A DNA stretch of 11,846 nt, taken from Wuchereria bancrofti. Lineage: Eukaryota > Nematoda > Chromadorea > Rhabditida > Onchocercidae. Numbering within the stretch: the first letter of the stretch is position 1; every line of letters begins with the position of its first letter. The DNA is taken from the NCBI GenBank assembly GCA_005281725.1, contig SSBO01000024.1, forward strand, positions 1-11,846, written 5' to 3'. Below are positions 1 to 6,525 of the stretch, piece after piece. Made by a program: the position numbers and the translations under genes. The notes beneath the pieces were generated by a model. The model worked only from the letters and a program-made list of their open reading frames with translations, ran no database searches and was not told where the DNA came from.

Positions 1-242
1 ACTTCTTGTAACAATAAAATTCATTTTTATTGCTAAAAGAAAAGAAAAATATAACAAGTTATATTTAACACTGGCTAATAAAAATAAATCTATCACTTTA
101 TTTCATTTGGGAATTATCTTATGCTTACATTTCAATTTATCTTTAAAATTTTTTAGCTCAAAAAAGACATTCAAGCAAAGTAACTATTCCTATTCCTAAG
201 CTATTATCCTAATAAACTTTCTTTTGCACTAATTCATAGCTT

Positions 243-395
243 TTATTTAGCAAAATTTTTTTCCTTGCAATAAAAATGAAAAACCTCCATTTTTTCGATA
301 AAATCAATGAGACTAGTTGGTGGTGCAACAACTGTCCGATCCAATTCCTTGATAAAACAACGACTTGATAATAAATTCACGATTGCTGTCAAATT
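243..395 (-). CDS. Putative terminal exon of an unrecognised minus-strand gene
   Basis: On the minus strand an open frame of 50 codons plus TAA runs from 395 down to 243. A U-rich acceptor, TTTTTTATAG, lies directly before it (AG at forward 396-397). The peptide starts NLTAIVNLLSSRC and contains FIKELDRTVVAPPTSLIDF, then ends in a basic tail. An AATAAA overlaps the stop codon, as expected for a 3' end. The stretch has more mixed codons than its AT-rich surroundings. I do not recognise the family and see no membrane segment. The frame joins in phase to the candidate exon at 562-607 across a 166-bp intron, which is the main reason to believe it. It could still be a chance open frame or an old pseudogene exon. 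The rest of the gene is not visible upstream, where the LTR lies. Confidence 0.45.
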   Translation of the reverse strand, partial: NLTAIVNLLSSRCFIKELDRTVVAPPTSLIDFIEKMEVFHFYCKEKNFAK

Positions 396-561
396 CTATA
401 AAAAAATGTAATAATTATAAAAGAAATAATTTTTTAAAAAGGAAACATTCAGTTTTTCCATTTTCTTCGTAGAACAAAAAAACATTCAGAATTTCTATCA
501 AAATTATTTTACGAAACGTTTTCATTTGAATAGAAGAGAATTTTTTTAAAGCTTATATTAC

Positions 562-607
562 AGGCATCAAAAATATGAACTCAAACTTGAACTGCAAAAT
601 ATATTGA
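562..607 (-). CDS. Putative small internal exon joined to 243-395
   Basis: On the minus strand this segment ends in a donor GTAATATAAG (GT at forward 560-561). It can begin after either of two acceptors: a weak ATTTTAG, giving the 46-nt exon listed, or a better nematode-like TTTTGCAG, giving a 30-nt exon 562-591. The frame is the same in both cases: QYILQFKFEFIFLMP (long form) or FKFEFIFLMP (short form). It continues without a phase change into the exon at 243-395. The long form starts in phase 1, the short form in phase 0. The evidence is splice-site quality and frame continuity only; there is no recognisable domain. A transcript read would settle it. Confidence 0.35.
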
Positions 608-660
608 CTAAAATAATTCATTTTTTGCATGATTGTTTTCATGTTGTGCATTGCAAATAT

Positions 661-704
661 GATTAATAATACTATAACAATAATATTAGTATAATAATAA
701 TAAT
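661..704. repeat. AT-rich (ATA)n-like simple repeat
   Basis: Imperfect ATA/ATT triplet repeat ending exactly at the LTR terminus at 705. It forms the outer flank of the LTR, and its last bases do not match the bases after 1156, so no target-site duplication is seen. Confidence 0.7.
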
Positions 705-1156
705 TGTCGTGGAATGTGTCGATTGCCAGATATTTTATTTGATTTCAAGCTTGGGTAATTAAACCAACAAAGTAATGCGCAATGAAAGNTATGATATGAT
801 TATAAGTAGTAAGGTAGAAAGGAAGGCTAACTCAAAGTAGAAAGGAAGGAATGACCAAAGAATGACCGAATTACAAGAATGAATGTCCAAAAGCTTTTTT
901 CTGGAGGAATGTCTATTAGCTTATATGCCGAACTGAATGACAGTTGGGATCTAGGGGAGAGATTTGATTTATGAAAAACAAAAATTATTAACAGCTGATC
1001 TTTTGTAGTGAGAAAGAGAAAGTAATAAACTTAATGGATTAAAGATCTTGACTTAGATTAATTATAGATGCGAAATTATTTGGTGATTGATTGATCAAAC
1101 AGTTGGCAAAGGATATTAGGATTTGACTGTAATTTGAGAGTGCCGTTTTTACGACA
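705..1156. mobile_element. Retrotransposon LTR (copy A), BEL/Pao-like
   Basis: A 452-bp segment opens with TGTCGT (705-710) and closes with ACGACA (1151-1156), the inverted TG...CA termini expected of an LTR. The outer left flank is simple repeat and the right flank is GC-richer coding-like DNA, so the element interior lies to the right. There is no 5-bp target duplication around it, as expected if only one end is outer. Just inside the right end is a small hairpin, GAGTGYCGT-AAAA-ACGGCACTC. A 13-nt word, GTAGAAAGGAAGG, is repeated at 814 and 837. The sequence aligns, diverged, with 7894-8393 in the same orientation. Read on the minus strand it is the 3' LTR of the ORF remnants at 1215-1919. 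TATA-like and AATAAA-like words occur on both strands, so orientation rests on that ORF. The N at 789 interrupts it. Confidence 0.7.
789..789. other. Single-N gap placeholder inside LTR A
   Basis: One undetermined base 85 bp into the LTR. Given the other three Ns in the window, it probably marks a contig join. The left 84 bp and the right 367 bp of this LTR may therefore come from different copies. Confidence 0.6.
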
Positions 1157-1250
1157 CTCCCGACCAGAGAAGGTTGTTATTTGGTAGTACGTGAGGTTGG
1201 TAATAAATTGGAGTTTACTTGTTTGATGTGTCCTTTCCCGGGGGTTCGGG
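1157..1250. mobile_element. Element interior next to LTR A
   Basis: GC-richer spacer between the LTR and the duplicated block. It has a CCCGGGGG-TTCGGG hairpin-like patch near 1227-1250. No TGG-type primer-binding site follows 1156 on the plus strand. On the minus strand the bases before the LTR (GGTCGGGAG) are partly purine-rich and could be a weak polypurine tract. It includes the tail of the membrane-segment frame that ends at 1215. Confidence 0.4.
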
Positions 1251-1450
1251 AGGAGTTCGTAAAATTTCCATTGGGATAATTTCAACCTTCTGATGGTTTG
1301 GATTTCTACAACATAAGAGATTAAATATAGAATGGATTAATGTGAAATTAGACTTAAAGGCAATAAGTACAATTGATATTATCAAGGAATTAGTCCGATC
1401 ATAATCAGTTTCCAGTGCAAAAGAATTTGGCTTGTAAATACGCTGTCTCG
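1215..1450 (-). pseudogene. Retroelement ORF fragment with membrane segment and basic tail
   Basis: In the minus-strand frame ending at 1215 there is a hydrophobic stretch, LIISIVLIAF, then polar residues, a second hydrophobic run ending in FNLLCCRN, and a proline-rich basic tail ending PPEPPGKDTSNK. The stop is 59 bp before LTR A. A membrane anchor with a Cys pair and short tail just upstream of a 3' LTR is the layout of the C-terminus of the Env-like ORF carried by some nematode BEL/Pao elements. It is in a different frame from the larger remnant at 1405-1919, so the reading frame is broken somewhere around 1410-1480. The Env assignment is an inference from layout and hydrophobicity; no fusion motif is visible. 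Confidence 0.35.
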
Positions 1451-1919
1451 AATTCTCCTTCGAGTAGCTCTGATAATTCCTCTCCTTGTTGACTGAGTTC
1501 ATTCCAAAATTTCGTTGTTTCTCTTGGTTTGAAATTCGAATTGATCATTCGTTGATTTTGCGCTAGTATTTCCAGTACTGCATTGACTTTATCGATTTAA
1601 AATTTACTTATTAGTCCGCCTTTAATTTCAATAATTGTCGAATTAAGCGAATCGGACTGACACGGTGCAATTAATAATTTTCCGTCTATTCTTTTAGCTA
1701 TTACGTTATTTCTCTGCAACAATAGATTCGCAGCGAGAGTAGGATTATCCATTGACAACCACTCGATTAACAATAACAGATTGTTCCGATTCTCACAAGT
1801 CCGTCGTTCCACCAATTTTAATTGCTGGTGAAAGTCTTGTTGCAAACTATCAACTAAGCATTGAAGCTTCGTATTTTCGGGATCGTTATCGTCCTCTTGA
1901 TATGTTTCCATCATCATTA
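1405..1919 (-). pseudogene. Retroelement protein remnant, possibly Env-like, copy 1
   Basis: A minus-strand frame opens near 1919 with consecutive ATG codons and an acidic start ([12 protein letters not shown]). A Gln/Leu-rich helix-like region follows, then [20 protein letters not shown] and DGKLLIAPC. An in-frame TAA lies at 1597-1599. The same frame then stays open (FWNELSQQGEEL and more) to a stop at 1405. The pattern of helix, [19 protein letters not shown] and a downstream membrane segment resembles Env-like proteins of nematode BEL/Pao elements. That resemblance is from memory of the family style, so it is weak. A gag fragment is the alternative, but the position upstream of a 3' LTR favours the C-terminal end of an element. 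The frame also reads on, antisense, through the GPCR exon up to 1989, which I take as chance. Confidence 0.4.
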
Positions 1920-1920
1920 G

Positions 1921-2065
1921 TTTACCTATGGGTGAAGCGAATGGTTGTATTATTTGCCGTTTCTTGGCTACCACATAATATTGTTTCATTATTAATGGAA
2001 TTTGATGAAAGCTTATTTGAGCGACACGATGGTGTCAATAGTCTCATCAATTTATTCACTCATTG
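1921..2065 (+). CDS. Class A GPCR exon encoding TM6 and extracellular loop 3, copy 1
   Basis: The acceptor is TCATCATTAG (AG 1919-1920) and the donor is TTG|GTATGA (intron from 2066). The 145-nt exon encodes [17 protein letters not shown], a basic cytoplasmic start to TM6 with SWLP in place of the usual CWxP. An acidic loop ([13 protein letters not shown]) and the start of TM7 (LINLFTH) follow. The exon ends in phase with TG; the terminal exon supplies G to make Trp. This fits rhodopsin-family receptors, probably a neuropeptide receptor (NPY/NPF-like by feel, not proven). Retroelement sequence lies immediately upstream on the opposite strand, and no TM1-TM5 exon is visible in the window. This copy may be a broken fragment. 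Confidence 0.75.
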
Positions 2066-2354
2066 GTATGAATGTAATTCTTCCACTTAATTATGTAATT
2101 TATTTCTCTCCCCTTTATTTCTCATTTTTCTTTCGTCATATTAAATTTTATATTAGAAATATAAGCATATATTAAAATATACATTAAAAAATGTAATGAA
2201 ATTTTTATAAATCTTTCAAAAAAAATTATGTGTAAATTAAAAAAAGAAAAAATGCTTTACATTTACATTATATATAATTTCATCAAGGAATAAGTTTTAT
2301 AACCTTGTACATATCACTTAATTTTATCATCTTCGTTCTTCGTCTTTAGCGACA
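2066..2354. other. Intron start and unique spacer between block A copies
   Basis: AT-rich intron sequence (2066-2294), shared with 3121-3349, then 60 bp (2295-2354) found only here. I see no gene in it. Confidence 0.6.
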
Positions 2355-2508
2355 AGGAGTTCGTAAAATTTCCATTGGGATAATTTCAACCTTCTGATGG
2401 TTTGGATTTCTACAACATAAGAGATTAAATATAGAATGGATTAATGTGAAATTAGACTTAAAGGCAATAAATACAATTGATATTATCAAAGAATTAGTCC
2501 GATCATAA

Positions 2509-2974
2509 TCAGTTTCCAGTGCAAAAGAANATTCCTCTCCTTGTTGACTGAGTTCATTCCAAAATTTCGTTGTTTCTCTTGGTTTGAAATTCGAATTGAT
2601 CATTCGTTGATTTTGCGCTAGTATTTCCAGTACTGCATTGACTTTATCGATTTAAAATTTACTTATTAGTCCGCCTTTAATTTCAATAATTGTCGAATTA
2701 AGCGAATCGGACTGACACGGTGCAATTAATAATTTTCCGTCTATTCTTTTAGCTATTACGTTATTTCTCTGCAACAATAGATTCGCAGCGAGAGTAGGAT
2801 TATCCATTGACAACCACTCGATTAACAATAACAGATTGTTCCGATTCTCACAAGTCCGTCGTTCCACCAATTTTAATTGCTGGTGAAAGTCTTGTTGCAA
2901 ACTATCAACTAAGCATTGAAGCTTCGTATTTTCGGGATCGTTATCGTCCTCTTGATATGTTTCCATCATCATTA
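2509..2974 (-). pseudogene. Retroelement protein remnant, copy 2 (interrupted by N)
   Basis: Same protein frame as 1405-1919, offset by 1055 up to the gap, with the same in-frame TAA (2652-2654). The part around FETAYLQAK in copy 1 is lost in the gap at 2530. Sharing the disabling stop shows that both copies descend from one already dead remnant. Confidence 0.4.
2530..2530. other. Single-N gap placeholder in block A copy 2
   Basis: The left side matches sequence ending near 1423 and the right side matches from 1476, so one N stands for roughly 50 missing bases. This shows that Ns here do not mean single-base ambiguities. Confidence 0.85.
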
Positions 2975-2975
2975 G

Positions 2976-3120
2976 TTTACCTATGGGTGAAGCGAATGGT
3001 TGTATTATTTGCCGTTTCTTGGCTACCACATAATATTGTTTCATTATTAATGGAATTTGATGAAAGCTTATTTGAGCGACACGATGGTGTCAATAGTCTC
3101 ATCAATTTATTCACTCATTG
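2976..3120 (+). CDS. Class A GPCR exon encoding TM6 and loop 3, copy 2
   Basis: Identical in sequence to the exon at 1921-2065, with the same acceptor and donor. This copy is followed by an uninterrupted intron (3121-3885) and then a TM7 exon. It therefore forms the one contiguous TM6-intron-TM7 unit in the window: TG from this exon plus G from 3886 gives Trp, then [11 protein letters not shown]. Upstream it still abuts the retroelement remnant, so the 5' part of the receptor is missing or lies elsewhere. Confidence 0.78.
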
Positions 3121-3885
3121 GTATGAATGTAATTCTTCCACTTAATTATGTAATTTATTTCTCTCCCCTTTATTTCTCATTTTTCTTTCGTCATATTAAA
3201 TTTTATATTAGAAATATAAGCATATATTAAAATATACATTAAAAAATGTAATGAAATTTTTATAAATCTTTCAAAAAAAATTATGTGTAAATTAAAAAAA
3301 GAAAAAATGCTTTACATTTACATTATATATAATTTCATCAAGGAATAAGGACGAAAGACAAAAATGTGATTTTTTTATTTTAAAAATATATTAAACAACT
3401 TTTTGAATTAAAAAATATGAGAAAAACACTACATATTGACTTATTTTTGATTTATGATGTTGCTTTTCATTTATGATTTATGAAAAACAAGAAAGAAGAA
3501 GAAATGATAAATTATATATGTAACCAAATAGAAAACATTCAATCTTTTATAATAATAATAACAATAATGATAATAATAGTAATAGTAATTGATGACAATA
3601 ATGATAATAGTGGGAATAATAATGATAAATAATAAATTAATCATACAAGTTATTAATGCTATTAATTTCATTACCTAACTAAATTTCCTGATTTTCAATT
3701 TTTTAATTTCGTTCATACGCTATCAATTACATGATTGTAATAATAGTATAACCATGTCATCTGATAAATATAATTCCATAATTACTTCATAATAATAATA
3801 GTTTATATTCAAATGAAATAATTATTCTATGATTTTTCAAAAAATGCATTACTTATTTTAATTTAACTTTTTTCATTTTATTTAG
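3121..3885 (+). other. Intron between GPCR TM6 and TM7 exons
   Basis: 765 bp with a GTATGA donor and a TTTTATTTAG acceptor. It is very AT-rich, with a microsatellite at 3548-3637. The tyrosine-rich reverse frame across it is only the translation of that simple repeat. No other gene is seen. Confidence 0.7.
3548..3637. repeat. Imperfect (AAT)n microsatellite
   Basis: A run of AAT/AAC/GAT/AGT triplet variants about 90 bp long within the GPCR intron. Confidence 0.85.
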
Positions 3886-4075
3886 GGTGGCAAATAATGT
3901 TTGGAATCCAATTTTATATGCACTGCTAAATCCATTATTCATTGAATTAACGGCGAAGACATTGTATAGGTTACGAAGGTTAATCTGTTGTTGTTTTTAC
4001 GGTGAAAGAAGCACTACCATACGAGAGGAGACGTTTGAAGTGATGAAATTAATGTTTTATCTCTTTTATTTCTGA
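3886..4075 (+). CDS. Class A GPCR terminal exon, TM7 and C-tail, copy 1
   Basis: Exon after acceptor TTTATTTAG (AG 3884-3885), completing a split Trp codon and then encoding [18 protein letters not shown], the TM7 segment with the NPxxY motif as NPILY. A basic helix-8-like stretch ([11 protein letters not shown]) and a CCC cluster suited to palmitoylation follow. A short tail ends at TGA (4073-4075), with AATAAA words shortly after. The apparent start codon near 3887 is GTG inside the exon and is not a translation start. Together with TM6 this is the C-terminal end of a plasma-membrane peptide-type receptor; the ligand cannot be told. The hydrophobic FYLFYF end is unusual and may mean the real tail uses another splice. 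Confidence 0.8.
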
Positions 4076-4100
4076 CAAAAACTTGAAATGATGCAACAAA

Positions 4101-4133
4101 AATAAATTGAAAATGATGAAAATATGAAATAAA
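4101..4133 (+). terminator. Candidate polyadenylation signals for the GPCR
   Basis: Two AATAAA hexamers (4101-4106 and 4128-4133) lie 26 and 53 bp past the stop codon. Both also occur in the other two copies of the block. In DNA this AT-rich, chance hexamers are common. Confidence 0.35.
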
Positions 4134-4576
4134 ATGGTTAATATTTCATTTTTAAATTTACAATTGTGATAATTTTAAAATTTCTAAAATATTAGTACAT
4201 TTTAAAAAAAACAAAAAATGAAATGGCATAAACAATTTATTATTAATTGCAAAAACAGCACAAAATTAGAAATATTTTATTGAAATTTCTTTATTTGCTT
4301 CAAAATTAGCACAAAAATTTGATTTCGGAATAAAACTATCAAAAAAAATGCATATTAATTCGGAAAAAAATGTATGTGTTTTATAAAGTGAAATGAAAAA
4401 TCGAGACATAAGTAAATAATATGTACTTCAAGTATGAAGTAAAGTAAACAAATGAACGAATTGACACTTTCATAACTTTTAACTTATAAATCATTTTAGA
4501 ATATATTTCGGTGTTAATTCATAATTCAATACAAATTCTCTGAAGTGAGAAAGCAGTGTTTTAAAACGTTCATGTA

Positions 4577-4577
4577 N
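4577..4577. other. Single-N gap placeholder between block B copies 1 and 2
   Basis: Sequence before the N corresponds to the position near 5349 in copy 2. Sequence after it jumps back to the equivalent of 3821. This is a join of two overlapping contigs or alleles rather than a single unknown base. Confidence 0.8.
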
Positions 4578-4642
4578 ATTATTCTATGATTTTTCAAAAA
4601 ATGCATTACTTATTTTAATTTAACTTTTTTCATTTTATTTAG

Positions 4643-4832
4643 GGTGGCAAATAATGTTTGGAATCCAATTTTATATGCACTGCTAAATCCATTATTCATT
4701 GAATTAACGGCGAAGACATTGTATAGGTTACGAAGGTTAATCTGTTGTTGTTTTTACGGTGAAAGAAGCACTACCATACGAGAGGAGACGTTTGAAGTGA
4801 TGAAATTAATGTTTTATCTCTTTTATTTCTGA
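4643..4832 (+). CDS. GPCR terminal exon, copy 2
   Basis: Same sequence as 3886-4075, including acceptor, NPILY motif, CCC cluster and TGA. No TM6 exon lies between this copy and copy 1, so it cannot follow its own TM6 in this arrangement. It is either an assembly duplicate or an orphan duplicated exon that could act as an alternative terminal exon. Confidence 0.6.
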
Positions 4833-5619
4833 CAAAAACTTGAAATGATGCAACAAAAATAAATTGAAAATGATGAAAATATGAAATAAAATGGTTAATA
4901 TTTCATTTTTAAATTTACAATTGTGATAATTTTAAAATTTCTAAAACATCAGTACATTTAAAAAAACAAAAAACAAAATGGCATAAGCAATTTATTATTA
5001 ATTGCAAAAATAGCACAGAATTAGAAATATTTTATTGAAATTTCAATTGTTTGCTTTAAAATTAGCACAACAATTTGATTTCTGAATAAAACCTGTAGAA
5101 GAAAAACATGCACATTAATTCAAAAAAAAAGTGTGTGTGTTTTATAAAGCGAAGTGAAAAATCGAGACATAAATAAATAATATGTGTACTTGAAGTATGA
5201 AGTAAAGTAAACAAATGAATGAATTGATACTTTCATAACTTCTAACTTATAAATCATTTTAGAATATATTTCGGTGATGAGCTGTATTAATTCATAATTC
5301 AATACAAATTCTTTGAAGTAAGAAAACAGTGATTCAAAACGTTCATGCAAATTTAAATATGAAAGAAATTGAAATTCCAAAGTTTTAACAATGCAGTCGA
5401 ATTTGCACGCTGCAAACTGCATACTATGTGTCTTGTAGGGATTTTTTTAACATTTCAAATAAATTATTTCTCTTTTCTAATTCAAATAAGAATTATTATA
5501 AAAATTAAGAAATTAGTTCAATATATAAAAATAAGTCAAAAATATTACAAAGTGTTTCTTTTACGTGAATATATGAAAACGGTAAATGTATCATTTTGTC
5601 AGTAAACAATTGATCTCTT

Positions 5620-5665
5620 GAATAGGTCACTTTGATAATAAGCAAAATCGAATAGAACACTTTGA
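5620..5665. repeat. Short direct repeat, period 30
   Basis: GAATAGNNCACTTTGA occurs at 5620-5635 and 5650-5665. The same pair recurs in block B copy 3 at 7313-7328 and 7343-7358. Confidence 0.7.
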
Positions 5666-5738
5666 CAACACGAAATCAAACATGACTGTTACAATAATAT
5701 AAATAGTAATGCATGGTAATATCGAAATGTTTTATATC

Positions 5739-5760
5739 TATGTGTGACATGTCACATATA
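5739..5760. repeat. Palindrome around TGTGACATGTCACA
   Basis: A perfect 14-nt palindrome at 5743-5756 extends to 22 nt if one G-T pair is allowed. It also occurs at 7432-7453. It could be a dimeric transcription-factor site, but nothing nearby supports a promoter. Confidence 0.55.
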
Positions 5761-6200
5761 TATTGCAAATATGTTGAGAGAAATCAAAATTATTTGATAG
5801 GAAATTATCAGACTGTGATAAGAAATCGTCAGAGTCTAATTAAATATATTCTTACTGTATGTGTAAAAAAAATGTTTCCAATAAAATTTTACAAATATTC
5901 GCATTGATTATGAATGAGAAAGAATGAAGCTAACATTTAGCACTTAGTTCTTAAACTGAAATTAATTTAAATTATTTCAATTCATCCGTTTTTTCTCGTA
6001 AATCGTATATCACTTTTTTTGTATTTCAGAATATGTAAAAATTTCAATTTTTTTGTTCAACTTTTGTTAACTTAGTTTTAAAATTTAATAGCTTGAATTT
6101 TTCAGTCATTTATATCGAATTATTTTTCATTTCAGGATATGCAAGTACCTTAAATTATCATGTCTATTTATTTTATTTTGAAATAATTTCTTTATTTTAT

Positions 6201-6249
6201 TCTAGTGGAAGTCTGTCAAACTTGGGTAATTAAACCTTTATTTAACATA
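6201..6249. mobile_element. Start of LTR B, truncated by gap (block B copy 2)
   Basis: Matches 7894-7942, the first 49 bp of LTR B, including CTTGGGTAATTAAACC shared with LTR A. The contig stops inside the LTR, a typical place for an assembly break. Confidence 0.55.
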
Positions 6250-6250
6250 N
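6250..6250. other. Single-N gap placeholder between block B copies 2 and 3
   Basis: The left side ends inside an LTR start. The right side jumps back to the equivalent of 3801. The flanking copies show no difference over about 1.67 kb. Confidence 0.85.
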
Positions 6251-6335
6251 GTTTATATTCAAATGAAATAATTATTCTATGATTTTTCAAAAAATGCATT
6301 ACTTATTTTAATTTAACTTTTTTCATTTTATTTAG

Positions 6336-6525
6336 GGTGGCAAATAATGTTTGGAATCCAATTTTATATGCACTGCTAAATCCATTATTCATTGAATTAA
6401 CGGCGAAGACATTGTATAGGTTACGAAGGTTAATCTGTTGTTGTTTTTACGGTGAAAGAAGCACTACCATACGAGAGGAGACGTTTGAAGTGATGAAATT
6501 AATGTTTTATCTCTTTTATTTCTGA
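6336..6525 (+). CDS. GPCR terminal exon, copy 3
   Basis: Third copy of the TM7/NPILY exon, identical in translation to the other two, ending in TGA at 6523-6525. It is physically linked to the downstream retroelement region. If the copies are one exon assembled repeatedly, this is the version with the true right-hand flank. Confidence 0.6.

Larger units (their letters stand above)
1251..2294. repeat. Duplicated block A, copy 1 (ORF remnant + TM6 exon)
   Basis: This block reappears at 2355-3349. From 1476 onward the two run at a constant offset of 1055 with no difference I could find. To the left of that I saw two G/A changes, one of which alters a residue in the membrane-segment frame (L to F). 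Copy 2 lacks about 50 bp (roughly 1424-1475), which the N at 2530 replaces. A 60-bp unique spacer, 2295-2354, separates the copies, and that boundary carries no N. It is either a recent tandem duplication or two allelic contigs laid end to end. Confidence 0.85.
2355..3349. repeat. Duplicated block A, copy 2
   Basis: Second copy of 1251-2294, shorter by the stretch replaced by the N at 2530. After 3349 the sequence departs from copy 1 and continues into the long GPCR intron, so this is the copy physically linked to a TM7 exon. Confidence 0.85.
3801..4576. repeat. Repeated block B, copy 1 (TM7 exon and 3' flank)
   Basis: The first 389 bp (3801-4189) match copy 3, and 3821-4189 also match copy 2 (offset 757), without a difference I could find. 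From 4190 to 4576 the sequence differs from the other copies at many sites, including small indels, roughly one base in ten. It ends at the N at 4577. Confidence 0.85.
4833..6200. other. AT-rich non-coding stretch after TM7 exon copy 2
   Basis: I see no gene here. The 60-100-residue frames on either strand lack family features and are rich in Lys, Asn, Phe and Tyr, as expected from base composition. It holds a direct repeat (5620-5665), a palindrome (5739-5760) and two splice-acceptor-like words (TTTGTATTTCAG near 6029, TTTCATTTCAG near 6135) with no exon after them. Confidence 0.6.
4578..6249. repeat. Repeated block B, copy 2
   Basis: Matches 6271-7942 at a constant offset of 1693 with no difference I could find over about 1.67 kb. 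It ends in the N at 6250, inside the first bases of an LTR. Confidence 0.9.

Noticed and set aside
1076..1285. 69-codon minus-strand frame over the LTR A edge
   Set aside because: It crosses the LTR boundary in a third frame and has no recognisable features.
1752..1920. Plus-strand extension upstream of the TM6 exon
   Set aside because: It starts at a TTG, lacks receptor features and is antisense to the retroelement remnant. The exon is better started after the AG at 1919-1920.
1920..1989. Antisense extension of the retroelement frame across the GPCR exon
   Set aside because: The plus strand there is a clear TM6, so the ATG at 1989 is chance.
3471..3671. Tyrosine/isoleucine-rich minus-strand open frame
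   Set aside because: It is the reverse translation of an (AAT)n microsatellite inside the GPCR intron.
5120..5907. Open frames of 64-100 codons on both strands (also at 6813-7600)
   Set aside because: Composition-driven, overlapping on opposite strands, no domain or splice context. Their recurrence only reflects the block duplication.
6029..6140. Two strong nematode-like splice acceptors (TTTGTATTTCAG, TTTCATTTCAG)
   Set aside because: No open exon or gene start follows either, so they are probably chance in U-rich DNA.
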